Shown here: positions 15,571 through 23,687 of the stretch, in pieces
Layout: each line of letters starts with the position of its first letter
Position numbering within the stretch: position 1 is the stretch's first letter
Origin: Streptomyces albus subsp. albus
GTDB lineage: Bacteria; Actinomycetota; Actinomycetes; Streptomycetales; Streptomycetaceae
Reading direction: 5' to 3'
NCBI RefSeq assembly: GCF_000725885.1
Contig: NZ_JODR01000041.1
Coordinates: forward strand, 1 to 36,445
DNA length: 36,445 nt
Made by a program: the position numbers and the translations under genes
Notes under the pieces: generated by a model
Database searches by the model: none
What the model saw: only the letters and a program-made list of their open reading frames with translations
What the model was told of the DNA's origin: nothing

Positions 15571-16365
15571 ATGACCGAGGCAGCGACTCGGCTACGGCGC
15601 ACGCCCGGCGCGCGCGCATGGGCGAGCCTGATGGTGCACGAGCTGGAGGTCGGCATGGAGTTCTACCGGGGGCTGTTCGGCTGGGAGTTCCAGTCCGGCC
15701 CCCGGCAGCTGGGGCCCTACGTACGGGCGGTCGTGGGTGGGCACGAGGTGGCGGGGCTGGGGAAGAAGGCGCCGGGCCGCGGACTGCCCGTCGCGTGGCT
15801 GCCCTATCTGGCCAGCGACGACGCGGACGACACGGCCGCGGGCGTCCGTTCGTACGGCGGCACCGTGGCGGTCGGCCCGCTGGACGCGGAGAGCGCCGGC
15901 CGGATGGCGATCGTCGCCGACCCGCACGGTGCGCCGTTCGGGCTGTGGCAGGACGCGCATCTGCCGGGCCTGGGGAACGCCCCGCGGGGCACGTTGGGGG
16001 CGCCCGTCTGGTTCGAGCTGGTCACCCGGGAGACGCACTCGGTGGTCAAGTTCTACCAGGCGGTGTTCGGTTACAAGGCGGAGGCCGTCGAGGCGCCGGG
16101 GACGGACTATCTGACCCTCTACGCGGACGGGCGCCCGGTGGCCGGCATCCACGGAGTGGGCGAGTCCCTGCCCCGGGACCGGGGGCCGCACTGGCGCACC
16201 TACTTCGCCGTCGAGGACCCGGACGTGGTGGCGGGGCGCGCCACCGAACTGGGCGGGCAGGTGGTGCGGGGCCCCGACGACTCACCGTACGGGCGGCTGG
16301 CGACGCTGGCGGACCCGGAGGGCGCGCACTTCAGTGTGATCCGGCCCGCGGCGCCGGCGCGCTGA
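15571..16365 (+). CDS. Two-domain VOC (glyoxalase/bleomycin-resistance fold) protein
   Basis: This 264-aa protein is built of two tandem vicinal-oxygen-chelate domains (about 15-130 and 140-260), each with the beta-alpha-beta-beta-beta pattern and endings of the type ADPHGAPFGLWQ and ADPEGAHFSVIRP. Such proteins bind a divalent metal and act on, or sequester, small electrophiles and drugs; the substrate is not evident. The ATG has an AAGGAGCG ribosome site. Its 3' end overlaps the convergent thymidine kinase gene by 35 bp. Confidence 0.88.
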   Translation: MTEAATRLRRTPGARAWASLMVHELEVGMEFYRGLFGWEFQSGPRQLGPYVRAVVGGHEVAGLGKKAPGRGLPVAWLPYLASDDADDTAAGVRSYGGTVAVGPLDAESAGRMAIVADPHGAPFGLWQDAHLPGLGNAPRGTLGAPVWFELVTRETHSVVKFYQAVFGYKAEAVEAPGTDYLTLYADGRPVAGIHGVGESLPRDRGPHWRTYFAVEDPDVVAGRATELGGQVVRGPDDSPYGRLATLADPEGAHFSVIRPAAPAR

Positions 16366-17047
16366 CTTTGCCGCCGGGCGGCACCGGCGGTGCGGCGGAC
16401 GGCTCGTCCACGGGCAGGACGTCGGGCGACAGCGCCCCGGCGCGTGCCGAGGCGGCCGTCAGCCGCCTGCGGTGGTGGCGTCGGCACAGCACTTCGTAGC
16501 CGACCTCGCCGCTGGGCTCGCCGACATCGCCGACGACCACCTGTGCGCCCTCGACCACCATCCGGCCGCCGACCGTGCGCGCGTTGTGGGTGGCGCGCGC
16601 TCCGCACCAGCACAACGCCTCGACCTGGAGGGTCTCCAGCCGGTCGGCCAGTTCCATCAGCCGCTGGGAGCCGGGGAAGAGCCGGGTGCGGAAGTCGGTG
16701 GCGATGCCGAACGCGTACACGTCGATGCCGAGTTCGTCCACGACGCGGGCCAGCTGTTCGACCTGCTCGGGCGAGAGGAACTGCGCCTCGTCGACGATCA
16801 CGTAGTCGGTGCGCCCGCCCGCGGTCAGATGTCTGACCAGGTGCTGCTGGAAGTTGAGGTCCTCGGCCACCTCCACGGCCTCGGCGACCAGTCCCAGCCG
16901 GGAGGAGAGCTTGCCCACGCCCGCGCGGTCGTCCCGGGTGAAGATCATGCCCTGGAGGCCGCGCGCCGACCGGTTGTGCTCGATCTGGAGGGCGAGCGTG
17001 CTCTTCCCGCAGTCCATCGTTCCGGAGAAGAACACCAGCTCTGGCAT
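16331..17047 (-). CDS. tdk: Thymidine kinase
   Basis: The enzyme phosphorylates thymidine to dTMP in nucleoside salvage. The 238-aa sequence has the P-loop FFSGTMDCGKST (residues 7-17), a Walker-B-like VIVDEAQFL containing the conserved catalytic Glu, and the structural-zinc cysteines CWCG and CRRH towards the C-terminus. The first zinc pair is spaced C-x-C instead of the usual C-x2-C. The last ~40 residues form a proline-rich tail beyond the type II kinase fold. The gene overlaps the convergent VOC gene by 35 bp at the 3' end. Confidence 0.95.
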   Translation of the reverse strand: MPELVFFSGTMDCGKSTLALQIEHNRSARGLQGMIFTRDDRAGVGKLSSRLGLVAEAVEVAEDLNFQQHLVRHLTAGGRTDYVIVDEAQFLSPEQVEQLARVVDELGIDVYAFGIATDFRTRLFPGSQRLMELADRLETLQVEALCWCGARATHNARTVGGRMVVEGAQVVVGDVGEPSGEVGYEVLCRRHHRRRLTAASARAGALSPDVLPVDEPSAAPPVPPGGKVSAPAPRAGSH

Positions 17048-17109
17048 GACGAAGGAGACCTTTCTCGGGTGCGGGCGGGTCCTCGGGGAGGCGGGCGGCG
17101 GGCGGGCCG

Positions 17110-18336
17110 TCAGGTGCGGACTTCGAGCAGCGGGACGAGCTGTTCGGCCGCGGTGACCGAGCCGTGCATGCCGATCAGCTCGGACTCCTTGGGCTCGCGG
17201 CGGGTGGCGACGACGGCGATGTCGTCACGCATCGCGGCGAGCACGTCGCCGATGCGGCCCCGGACCCGGGGCTCGACCCCGGGTCCGAACCAGCCCAGCT
17301 CGACGGCCTCTTCGCGGGTGACGACCCAGGCCCGCTCGGCGAGCACCTCGCGCCACACCGTGTGCACGTCACCGGCCGCGCCGGGCACGGCGTAGACGTG
17401 CCGCATCCGGCCCTCGCCGCCCAACTGGGCGACGCCGGCGCGCAGCTCCCAGTCCTCGTCGAAGTCGAGGCGGGCCTCGGTGTCTTCGGGGATGTCCACC
17501 ATGCCGTGGTCGGCGGTGATGTAGAGGGCCGAGCGGGGCGGGAGCTGTTCGGCGAGGCGCTGTGCGAGCCGGTCCACGTAGGCCAGCTGGCCGCGCCAGG
17601 CGTCGGAGTCCATGCCGTAGCGGTGTCCGTTGCCGTCCAGCTCCGCGTAGTAGGTGTAGACCAGGGCGCGGTCGGATCCGGCCAGCCGCTCCGCCGCCAG
17701 GTCCATGCGGTCCTCGGCCGACAGCCGGCCCAGGAAGGTGCCGCCGGACAGCGCGATCTTGGTGAGCGGGGTGTGCTCGAAGTGCGGTGCGGTCACCTGG
17801 CAGGTGCTCACCCCGGCGGCTGCGGCCTGCTGGAAGACGGTGGGGTACGGCTGCCACACGTACGGGTCGGTCCACGGCTGCCAGCGCAGCTGGTTCATCA
17901 GCTGCCCGGTGGCCGGGTCCAGCGCCGTGTAGCCCGGCAGGCCGTGTTCGCCGGGCACGCGGCCGGTGCCGACGGAGGCCAGCGAGGTGGCCGTGGTGGA
18001 GGGGAAACCGGAGGTAATCGGCTCACCGCTGCCGTTGGCGGAGCCGGGCAGCAGCGAGGTGAGGAACGGTGCCTCGTCAGGGTGCGCCCTGAGCGCCTCC
18101 CAGCCCATGCCGTCCACCAGGAAGACGCAGGCCCGGTCGGCCGGGGTCAGCGGCAGACCGGCAGTCATACCGGGGACGCCGAGCCCGGCGGCGATGGAGG
18201 GCAGCAGGTCGGCGAGGGAACCGGAGCCGTAGCGCGGTACGGGTGCCGTACGCGGGTCGAGCGGGGCGTCGTCGTCCGGCGGGAGATCGCCGAGCGGTGC
18301 CGTCCGGGGCGGGTGCGAGGGGGGGTGCGGGGTCAC
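17110..18336 (-). CDS. Alkaline-phosphatase-superfamily nucleotide pyrophosphatase/phosphodiesterase
   Basis: This 408-aa soluble hydrolase has the superfamily's two-metal site complete: D75 (FLVDGMGW), nucleophile Thr in SGFPSTTATS (T114 or T115), D234 and H238 (AELDGNGH), D276/H277 (ITADHGM) and H391 (IGMHGS). Members cleave nucleotide pyrophosphates or phosphodiesters; the in vivo substrate is unknown. The GTG start overlaps the DUF5998 stop (GTGA, 18333-18336), so translation is coupled. A proline-rich N-terminus precedes the catalytic domain; no signal peptide is seen. Confidence 0.9.
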   Translation of the reverse strand: MTPHPPSHPPRTAPLGDLPPDDDAPLDPRTAPVPRYGSGSLADLLPSIAAGLGVPGMTAGLPLTPADRACVFLVDGMGWEALRAHPDEAPFLTSLLPGSANGSGEPITSGFPSTTATSLASVGTGRVPGEHGLPGYTALDPATGQLMNQLRWQPWTDPYVWQPYPTVFQQAAAAGVSTCQVTAPHFEHTPLTKIALSGGTFLGRLSAEDRMDLAAERLAGSDRALVYTYYAELDGNGHRYGMDSDAWRGQLAYVDRLAQRLAEQLPPRSALYITADHGMVDIPEDTEARLDFDEDWELRAGVAQLGGEGRMRHVYAVPGAAGDVHTVWREVLAERAWVVTREEAVELGWFGPGVEPRVRGRIGDVLAAMRDDIAVVATRREPKESELIGMHGSVTAAEQLVPLLEVRT

Positions 18337-18935
18337 TGCGGAGGCCCGACCCGGCCGGCGCCGGCGGTGGCCTCGGACAGCGCCTGGGCGAAGGCCAGGG
18401 TCTGGCGCACGGTGTCGGGGCCGTCACCGGCCTCGCTGACCCGCAGCGAGAGGTCGTCGGCGGTCGCGGAACCCGTGTAGCCGTGGTCGGCCTCGCAGTT
18501 GGGGTCGCCGCAGGTGGCGGGCTCCATGTCGAGGCGGGAGACGGCGCCCCAGCCGATGGTCAGCACGACCTCTCGGGGCAGGGTGCCGGGCGTGTAGGAC
18601 TCGGGGTTGGCCACCACGCGGGAGAGCACGACGGAGGAGATCCGCTCCAGCTTCACGGACTCGGTGGAGGTGGTGGCGTACGGGGAGGGCGAGGTGCCGT
18701 CCGCCGCCTGCTCGTCGGTGTGGCTGACGAGGAAGCGGGTGCGGGTGAGCACCAGGACCGTGACGTGGCGGCGGACCTCGTTGGAGTCGAACGTCGTCTC
18801 CTGGTGCACAAGGTAGGAGGCCACAGGTTCCCCGCCCACCGCAGCCTCGACGGCCTCGGCCACGAGGGCCGGGTAGTAGCCGCTGCGCTCGATCGCCTCA
18901 CGCAGCCCCTGGGTCGTCGTACCGGTCTTCGCCAT
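18333..18935 (-). CDS. DUF5998 family protein
   Basis: This 200-aa actinobacterial protein of unknown function has no membrane segment and an internal CGDPNCEADHGYTG motif that could bind a metal. It is always worth viewing with the phosphodiesterase, which overlaps it by four bases. The ATG at 18935 is preferred over the one at 18944 because a TAGGAT -10 element ends 7 nt upstream, which would make the mRNA leaderless. The AGGA within it could alternatively act as a ribosome site. Confidence 0.85.
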   Translation of the reverse strand: MAKTGTTTQGLREAIERSGYYPALVAEAVEAAVGGEPVASYLVHQETTFDSNEVRRHVTVLVLTRTRFLVSHTDEQAADGTSPSPYATTSTESVKLERISSVVLSRVVANPESYTPGTLPREVVLTIGWGAVSRLDMEPATCGDPNCEADHGYTGSATADDLSLRVSEAGDGPDTVRQTLAFAQALSEATAGAGRVGPPQ

Positions 18936-18942
18936 GACAGCC

Positions 18943-18948
18943 ATCCTA
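18943..18948 (-). promoter_or_regulatory. -10 element for a leaderless DUF5998 transcript
   Basis: On the minus strand TAGGAT is followed by 7 nt and the ATG at 18935, so transcription and translation would begin together. Confidence 0.5.
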
Positions 18949-19008
18949 CGGGGCCGTACCGTCACCGAACCCCGGCCGGTTCCCCGCGGGAGGTGCCCCG
19001 CCACGGGG

Positions 19009-21762
19009 TCAGTACGCCGGGAGTCTGCGCGCCCCCAGGTCGGGGCGGTGCGCCGGAGCCGCCACCCGTACCGCGGCACCCAGCACGGTCACGCCGCGGG
19101 GCGCCACCACCACCGGATCGAGCTCCACGGCGACCACCTGGGGATGGTCGTCCATCAGCAGCGACACACGCAACAGCACCTCCTCCAGGGCCGCCGTGTC
19201 GGACGGCTCCGCACCCCGCCAGCCGAACAGCAGCGGCGCCGAGCGGATCGCCCGCACCAGCCCGGCGGCCTCCTTGTCGGTGACGGGCACCAGCCGGTGC
19301 GCGACATCGCCCAGCAGATCGGAGGGGGTGCCGGCCAGCCCGAAGGAGAGCACCGCGCCGATGGCCGGATCCAGGGTGCCCCGGATGACGGTGCCGACCC
19401 CGCGCGGGGCCATCGCCTGGACCACCGGACGCAGCTCCGCCGGGGCGCCCAGGGCGCCGGTCAGCTCCGTGTAGGCCCGGCGCAGTCCGGCCTCTCCGGC
19501 GATGTCGAGCCGCACCCCGCCCAGGTCGGCGCGGTGCCGCAGATGGGGCGCGGTGGTCTTGAGGGCGACGGGGAAGCCGAGGGTGCGGGCCGCCTCGACG
19601 GCGGCGTCCGCGTCGGGGGCCGGCAGGGCCGGCCGGACGCCGATGCCGTAGCAGCCCAGCAGCCGGCCGGTCTCCTCCTCGGTGAGGGCCCGGCCGCGTT
19701 CGGGGGCCGCGGGGGTGGCGCCGGCCAGCAGCCGCGCGGCGGCGGACTCGTCGACGTCCAGGTCGGGCACCTTGCCGGGCTCCCCGGCCTCGGTACGCCA
19801 GCGGGTGTAGCGCACCGCCTCGGCCAGCGCCCGGGAAGCCCGCTCGGGCGTCGGGTAGGCGGGCACACCGCGTGCGGCCAGCGCCTTCTCCAGCCCCTCC
19901 ATGGCCAGGTGGACGACGGCCACCGGCTTGCGCCGGCCGCCCTGCGCGGTGGCGTCGGCCGCCTCCCGCAGCGCGTCGGCGAGGGCTTCCACATGCCCGT
20001 CGGGCGGGGCGTCGGGGGTGTGGGGGCCGGTGCCGGCGGGCAGCTCGGCGGGCACGGAGGGGATGACGGTGACCAGCGCCGCGTCGGTGGCCGCGTCGGC
20101 GAGTGCCTCGCGCAGCGCCCGGCCGAAGTCGCCCGGGGAGGCCGAGCCGGGCAGCGCCACCACGGGCCGGGGCCGCAGGCCGTCGTGCAGGCAGGCGTCG
20201 AAGGTCAGCAGGCTCAGCGCGTCCGTGTTGCCGAGGACGGCCACGTGCGGGCCGGCCGGCGGGGGCTGCTCGGCGAGGAGGACACCGGTGTCCAGCATTT
20301 CGGTGAAACTGTCGACCATCAAAACGCCCGCCTGGCGAAGCAGCGCGTAGACGGTGGCGTCGGGGGTGCGGGAGGCCGGTGCGGCGTGTCCGGGCGGGGG
20401 CGCGCTGCCCCGGTGCCGGGCGCCCTTGACGACGACCACCGGTTTGCGGGCGGCGGTGCGGCGTGCGAGCCGGGTGAACTTGCGCGGGTTGCCGATGGAC
20501 TCCAGGTACATCAGCACGACGTCGGTGTCCGGGTCCTCGTCCCAGTGCTGGAGCAGATCGTTGCCGGAGACGTCGGCGCGGTTCCCGGCGGACACGAAGG
20601 AGGAGGGGCCGATGCCGCGCCGGTCGAGCCCGTCGAGCAGGGCGATGCCGATGGCACCGGACTGGGTGAAGACCCCGATCCGGCCGCGGGCGGGCGTCCG
20701 GATGGCGGGGGTGGCGTTGAGCCGCACGTCGGGGTGGGTGTTGATGATCCCGAGGGCGCCCGGGCCGATGAGCCGCATGCCGTAGGACCGGGCGAGCCGC
20801 ACCAGGGAGCGCTGTTCGTCGCGGTCCACGCCTTCGGAGAGGACGACGAGCCCCTGCACGGCGGCCTCGCCGCAGTCGGTGACGACGGCGCGGAGCTGGT
20901 CGGCGGGGACGGCGAGGACGGCCAGGTCGACGCGTTCGGGGATCTGCCGCACCGAGCGGTAGGCGGGCACGCCGGCCAGTTCGGCCGGTTCCTGTCCGCC
21001 GGGGCCGGTGTCGAGTGCGTGGTTGACGGCCCGGATCCGGCCGGTGAAGCCGCCGGCCCGCAGGCTGCCGAGCGCCGCCCGGCCGGCGCCCGCCGGGGTG
21101 CGGCTGGCTCCGATCACGGCGACCGAGCCCGGGGCCAGCAGCCGGGCCACGGAGCGGGCCTCGGCGCGTTGTTCCCGGGCCCGCATCACGGCCAGGGAGC
21201 GTTCGGTGGGTTCCAGGTCGAGGGTGAGGTGGACGGAGCCGTCCTCGAAGCTGCGCTTCTGGGAGTAGCCGGCGTCCGTGAACACCTTGATCATCTTCGT
21301 GTTCGCGGGCAGCACCTCGGCGGCGAACCGGCGGATGCCGCGCTCCCGGGCGACGGCGCCGATGTGTTCCAGCAGCGCGGAGGCCACGCCCCTGCCCTGC
21401 TGGTCGTCGCGGACCAGGAAGGCGACCTCGGCCTCGTCGGCGGGCTGGGAGGCGGGGCGGCCCAGGTGGTCGATGCGGTCGTAGCGGACCGTGGCGATGA
21501 ACTCGCCGCCGATGGTCGCGGCCAGGCCGACCCGGTCCACGTAGTCGTGGTGTGTGAAACGGCGCACATCGCGGTCGGACAGCCGGGGGTAGGGCGCGAA
21601 GAAGCGGTAGAACTTCGACTCGTCGGAGACCTGCTCGTAGAAGCTGACCAGGCGCTCGGCGTCGTCGGGCGCGATCGGCCGGACCCGGGCGGTACCGCCG
21701 TCCCGCAGGACGATGTCCGCTTCCCAGTGGGTCGGATAGGCGCGCTCCTCGGGGCTCGGCAT
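19009..21762 (-). CDS. patA: Bifunctional GNAT acetyltransferase / ADP-forming acyl-CoA synthetase-like protein (Pat type)
   Basis: This 917-aa protein matches the Gcn5-type lysine acetyltransferases that silence acyl-CoA synthetases in actinobacteria. A GNAT domain lies at the N-terminus (about 15-180), with the acetyl-CoA loop DQQGRGVASALL at 120-131 and acidic residues E110/E112 near the catalytic position. A CoA-binding Rossmann domain starts at 212 (GSVAVIGASRTPAGAG), followed by the ligase-like domains and a C-terminal ATP-grasp region (FPVALKTTAPHLRHRADLGG). This GNAT-first order is that reported for Streptomyces lividans PatA and the reverse of Salmonella Pat. The ATG has no ribosome site but lies 6 nt after TACGCT, so it is probably leaderless. 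The longer frame to 22206 is not coding. Confidence 0.9.
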   Translation of the reverse strand: MPSPEERAYPTHWEADIVLRDGGTARVRPIAPDDAERLVSFYEQVSDESKFYRFFAPYPRLSDRDVRRFTHHDYVDRVGLAATIGGEFIATVRYDRIDHLGRPASQPADEAEVAFLVRDDQQGRGVASALLEHIGAVARERGIRRFAAEVLPANTKMIKVFTDAGYSQKRSFEDGSVHLTLDLEPTERSLAVMRAREQRAEARSVARLLAPGSVAVIGASRTPAGAGRAALGSLRAGGFTGRIRAVNHALDTGPGGQEPAELAGVPAYRSVRQIPERVDLAVLAVPADQLRAVVTDCGEAAVQGLVVLSEGVDRDEQRSLVRLARSYGMRLIGPGALGIINTHPDVRLNATPAIRTPARGRIGVFTQSGAIGIALLDGLDRRGIGPSSFVSAGNRADVSGNDLLQHWDEDPDTDVVLMYLESIGNPRKFTRLARRTAARKPVVVVKGARHRGSAPPPGHAAPASRTPDATVYALLRQAGVLMVDSFTEMLDTGVLLAEQPPPAGPHVAVLGNTDALSLLTFDACLHDGLRPRPVVALPGSASPGDFGRALREALADAATDAALVTVIPSVPAELPAGTGPHTPDAPPDGHVEALADALREAADATAQGGRRKPVAVVHLAMEGLEKALAARGVPAYPTPERASRALAEAVRYTRWRTEAGEPGKVPDLDVDESAAARLLAGATPAAPERGRALTEEETGRLLGCYGIGVRPALPAPDADAAVEAARTLGFPVALKTTAPHLRHRADLGGVRLDIAGEAGLRRAYTELTGALGAPAELRPVVQAMAPRGVGTVIRGTLDPAIGAVLSFGLAGTPSDLLGDVAHRLVPVTDKEAAGLVRAIRSAPLLFGWRGAEPSDTAALEEVLLRVSLLMDDHPQVVAVELDPVVVAPRGVTVLGAAVRVAAPAHRPDLGARRLPAY

Positions 21763-21768
21763 GGGGCC

Positions 21769-21774
21769 AGCGTA
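21769..21774 (-). promoter_or_regulatory. -10 element for a leaderless patA transcript
   Basis: TACGCT on the minus strand ends 6 nt before the ATG at 21762, with no ribosome-binding sequence between them. Confidence 0.45.
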
Positions 21775-21928
21775 CGGCGGCGGGGGTGCGCGCGAACGGC
21801 GGCCGGGGTGCGCGCCGAGTACGCCGTCGCCGCGTCGTATCGTCGCCAGTAGAGCACCTGTCGCGCAGCGCGGAACACCGGTGCGTCCATGGCCCGCGGG
21901 GCCGGGGACCTGCGGCCGACCGTGCGAG

Positions 21929-21944
21929 ACTGGTCTAGACAACC
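21929..21944 (+). promoter_or_regulatory. DasR-responsive element (dre) upstream of ptsH
   Basis: ACTGGTCTAGACAACC matches the DasR operator consensus (ACTGGTCTAGACCACT) in all of the central palindrome, differing only at the right edge. It lies 24 nt before the ptsH ATG. DasR is the GntR-type repressor of the GlcNAc/chitin regulon and is known to control PTS genes in Streptomyces. Confidence 0.88.
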
Positions 21945-21967
21945 GCACCGACCCGAAGGGCAACACC

Positions 21968-22249
21968 ATGGTTGAGCGCCGCGTCACCGTCGGCTGGGCC
22001 GAGGGGCTGCACGCCCGCCCCGCTTCCATCTTCGTCCGTGCCGCCTCCGCGGCCGGGGTGCCGGTCACCGTCCGCAAGGGCGACGGCAACCCCGTCAACG
22101 CGGCCTCCATGCTCGGCGTCCTGGGCCTGGGCGCCGGGGGCGGCGAGGAGATCGTCCTGGCGTCCGAGGCGGACGACGCCGAGGCGGCGCTCGACCGGCT
22201 GGCCAAGCTGGTCTCGGAGGGGCTGGAGGAGCTCCCGGAGACCGTCTGA
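21968..22249 (+). CDS. ptsH: Phosphocarrier protein HPr
   Basis: This 93-aa HPr is the general phosphotransferase-system carrier. It takes phosphate from enzyme I on His15 (EGLHARPAS) and passes it to sugar-specific EIIA proteins; in Streptomyces GlcNAc and fructose are the main PTS sugars. Ser47 (NAASMLG) is the regulatory serine position. The ATG has a GAAGGG ribosome site. The gene stands alone, without ptsI beside it, as usual in Streptomyces, and carries a DasR box in its promoter and a very strong terminator behind. Confidence 0.97.
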   Translation: MVERRVTVGWAEGLHARPASIFVRAASAAGVPVTVRKGDGNPVNAASMLGVLGLGAGGGEEIVLASEADDAEAALDRLAKLVSEGLEELPETV

Positions 22250-22293
22250 ACCGCCCCTCACGGCCCGGCGCGAGCCGACTGCCACCTGGCGGA

Positions 22294-22347
22294 CGCACCA
22301 CGCGGAGAGCCCCCGGCCGGACGGCCGGGGGCTCTCCGCGTGGTGCG
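22294..22347 (+). terminator. Terminator of ptsH with a 25-bp perfect stem
   Basis: The left arm 22294-22318 and right arm 22323-22347 are perfectly complementary over 25 bp with a GGAC loop. It begins 44 nt after the ptsH stop and is the longest hairpin in the window. Confidence 0.95.
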
Positions 22348-22402
22348 GCGCTCTTTCCTCGTGCGGCAGCACGATGCCTGGTGCGACGCCACGACGGTCA
22401 CA

Positions 22403-22434
22403 GCCGTCCGGCGCCCCGACGGGCACCGGACGGC
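22403..22434 (-). terminator. Terminator of the M23 peptidase gene
   Basis: Arms 22403-22416 and 22421-22434 pair over 13 of 14 positions, with one C/A mismatch and a 4-nt loop. The hairpin starts 45 nt beyond the peptidase stop on the minus strand. Confidence 0.8.
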
Positions 22435-22479
22435 CGGCCGCCGGCGCAGCGTCCGCTGATGGCCACCGGGCGGCCGTCG

Positions 22480-23301
22480 TCAGATCTTGACGCCGTGCTG
22501 CCGCAGATAGGCGATCGGGTCCATGTCCGAGCCGTACTCGGGGCCGGTACGGGCCTCGAAGTGCAGATGCGGGCCGGAGGAGTTGCCGGTCGAGCCGGAC
22601 AGACCGATCTGCTGGCCCGCCTGGACGGTCTGCCCCACGGACACCCCGATGGAGTTCAGGTGGCCGTACTGGGTGTACGTGCCGTCCTTGTGCTTGATGA
22701 CGATGTTGTTGCCGTAGGCCCCGCCGTTCCCGGCCTCCACGACCTCACCGGCGGCCACCGAGTGGACCGGGGTGTTCATCCCCGCGTGGAAGTCGACACC
22801 GGTGTGGCTACCGGACGACCACATGCCGCCGCCCTGCTTGTAACCGGTGGACACGTACGACCCCTCGACGGGCAGGACGTACTGGTTGAGCTTCGCGCGC
22901 TCGGCGGCACGTTCGGCCTTCCGCTTGGCCTCCCGCGCCTTCTCCGCCTTCTCGGCGGCCTCCTTGCGCTTGGCCTCGTCGGCCTTCCGCTTGGCCTCGG
23001 CCTTGGCCTTGGCGGCCTCCTCCTTGGCCTCGGTCTCCGCCCTGGTCTGCTCGGCCCACAGCGCCTGGTCGTAGGCCTGCTGGTCCAGCGTCTCGGAGAT
23101 CGGGGCGGCCAGCGCCTCCCGCACCTGGGGGCTCTGCTGGACGCGGCTTTGGCTCTGCCCGCCGCTCGCGGCGAACGCCGGGGAGGCGATGGATCCCACG
23201 ACGCCGACGGTGGCGAGACCGGCTATGCCCGCCGCCCCCGCCGAGGCCCTGCGGGTCTTGCTCGGACGCCTGTGCTTCCCAGTGGCACGGGTCAACGCCA
23301 T
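22480..23301 (-). CDS. Secreted M23-family peptidoglycan endopeptidase
   Basis: This 273-aa exported cell-wall hydrolase is a zinc metallopeptidase that cuts peptide cross-links. Residues 1-44 form a long signal peptide with a twin-basic start and a cleavage site near ASPAFA-AS. A strongly charged Ala/Glu/Lys coiled coil spans about 86-137. The peptidase domain (about 140-265) has the zinc ligands H166 and D170 (SHTGVDFH), H214 (YGHL) and the catalytic pair H245/H247 (GPHLHFE), so it is predicted active. The ATG at 23301 lies 11 nt after AAGGAG and is preferred to the GTG at 23313, which abuts that site. The leader holds a c-di-AMP riboswitch. Confidence 0.94.
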   Translation of the reverse strand: MALTRATGKHRRPSKTRRASAGAAGIAGLATVGVVGSIASPAFAASGGQSQSRVQQSPQVREALAAPISETLDQQAYDQALWAEQTRAETEAKEEAAKAKAEAKRKADEAKRKEAAEKAEKAREAKRKAERAAERAKLNQYVLPVEGSYVSTGYKQGGGMWSSGSHTGVDFHAGMNTPVHSVAAGEVVEAGNGGAYGNNIVIKHKDGTYTQYGHLNSIGVSVGQTVQAGQQIGLSGSTGNSSGPHLHFEARTGPEYGSDMDPIAYLRQHGVKI

Positions 23302-23324
23302 ACGGAGGCGCACTCCTTTCCTTC

Positions 23325-23475
23325 CTTCTCGCCTGCCGGGTTAGCTGACGGGTTCGGAGCAGGAAGGTCTCCTACGGACCGCCTCTCGGCGAGGCCGTCC
23401 GATTCACCCCATGGGACAAGGTGGGTCCCCGGTCCCCTCGGGCTCTCGCCCTCGGGATTCGGCGATCGCCGTCCG
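23325..23475 (-). promoter_or_regulatory. c-di-AMP riboswitch (ydaO/yuaA type)
   Basis: Reading on the minus strand, the leader of the M23 gene contains the conserved ydaO elements in order: a GGGGACC segment, GGGTGAATC, a GTAGGAGACC segment and the block CCGAACCCGTCAGCTAACCC, followed by the AGGCG closing strand and the gene's ribosome site. This class binds cyclic di-AMP and in Streptomyces controls cell-wall hydrolase genes such as resuscitation-promoting factors, shutting them down when c-di-AMP is high. The exact ends are estimates. Confidence 0.9.
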
Positions 23476-23513
23476 TCGGCCGCGGGTGCGGTCACTTCTG
23501 ACGGACAGCGGGA

Positions 23514-23533
23514 TTGACGCTAAAGGGCGTCAA
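23514..23533 (-). promoter_or_regulatory. Dyad with -35-like TTGACG upstream of the riboswitch
   Basis: TTGACGC (23514-23520) and GCGTCAA (23527-23533) form a perfect 7-bp inverted repeat around a 6-bp centre, just upstream of the c-di-AMP riboswitch. It may be an operator, or its minus-strand TTGACG may serve as the -35 of the M23 promoter. Confidence 0.4.
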
Positions 23534-23618
23534 CTCCGAGCGGCAAACGAATCCCTGTGTTTGTCATCTTCGCCACACTCCAACTCGCCACAACCGCAGC
23601 ACAAACGGACATACAACA

Positions 23619-23652
23619 GGGCCCGGAAGGGGACATTCCCCCTCCCGGGCCC
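23619..23652 (-). terminator. Terminator of the M16 peptidase operon
   Basis: GGGCCCGG (23619-23626) pairs with CCGGGCCC (23645-23652), and an inner GGGG/CCCC helix extends the stem. It begins 36 nt past the stop of the second M16 gene. Confidence 0.8.
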
Positions 23653-23687
23653 CGCGTGACACCGCCTGCGGACGGTGCGGAAGAGCG

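Noticed and set aside
18934..21852. 972-codon plus-strand open frame opposite patA
   Set aside because: It is the antisense shadow of patA: composition is His/Gln/Gly-rich without domains, and patA has clear motifs and codon bias on the other strand.
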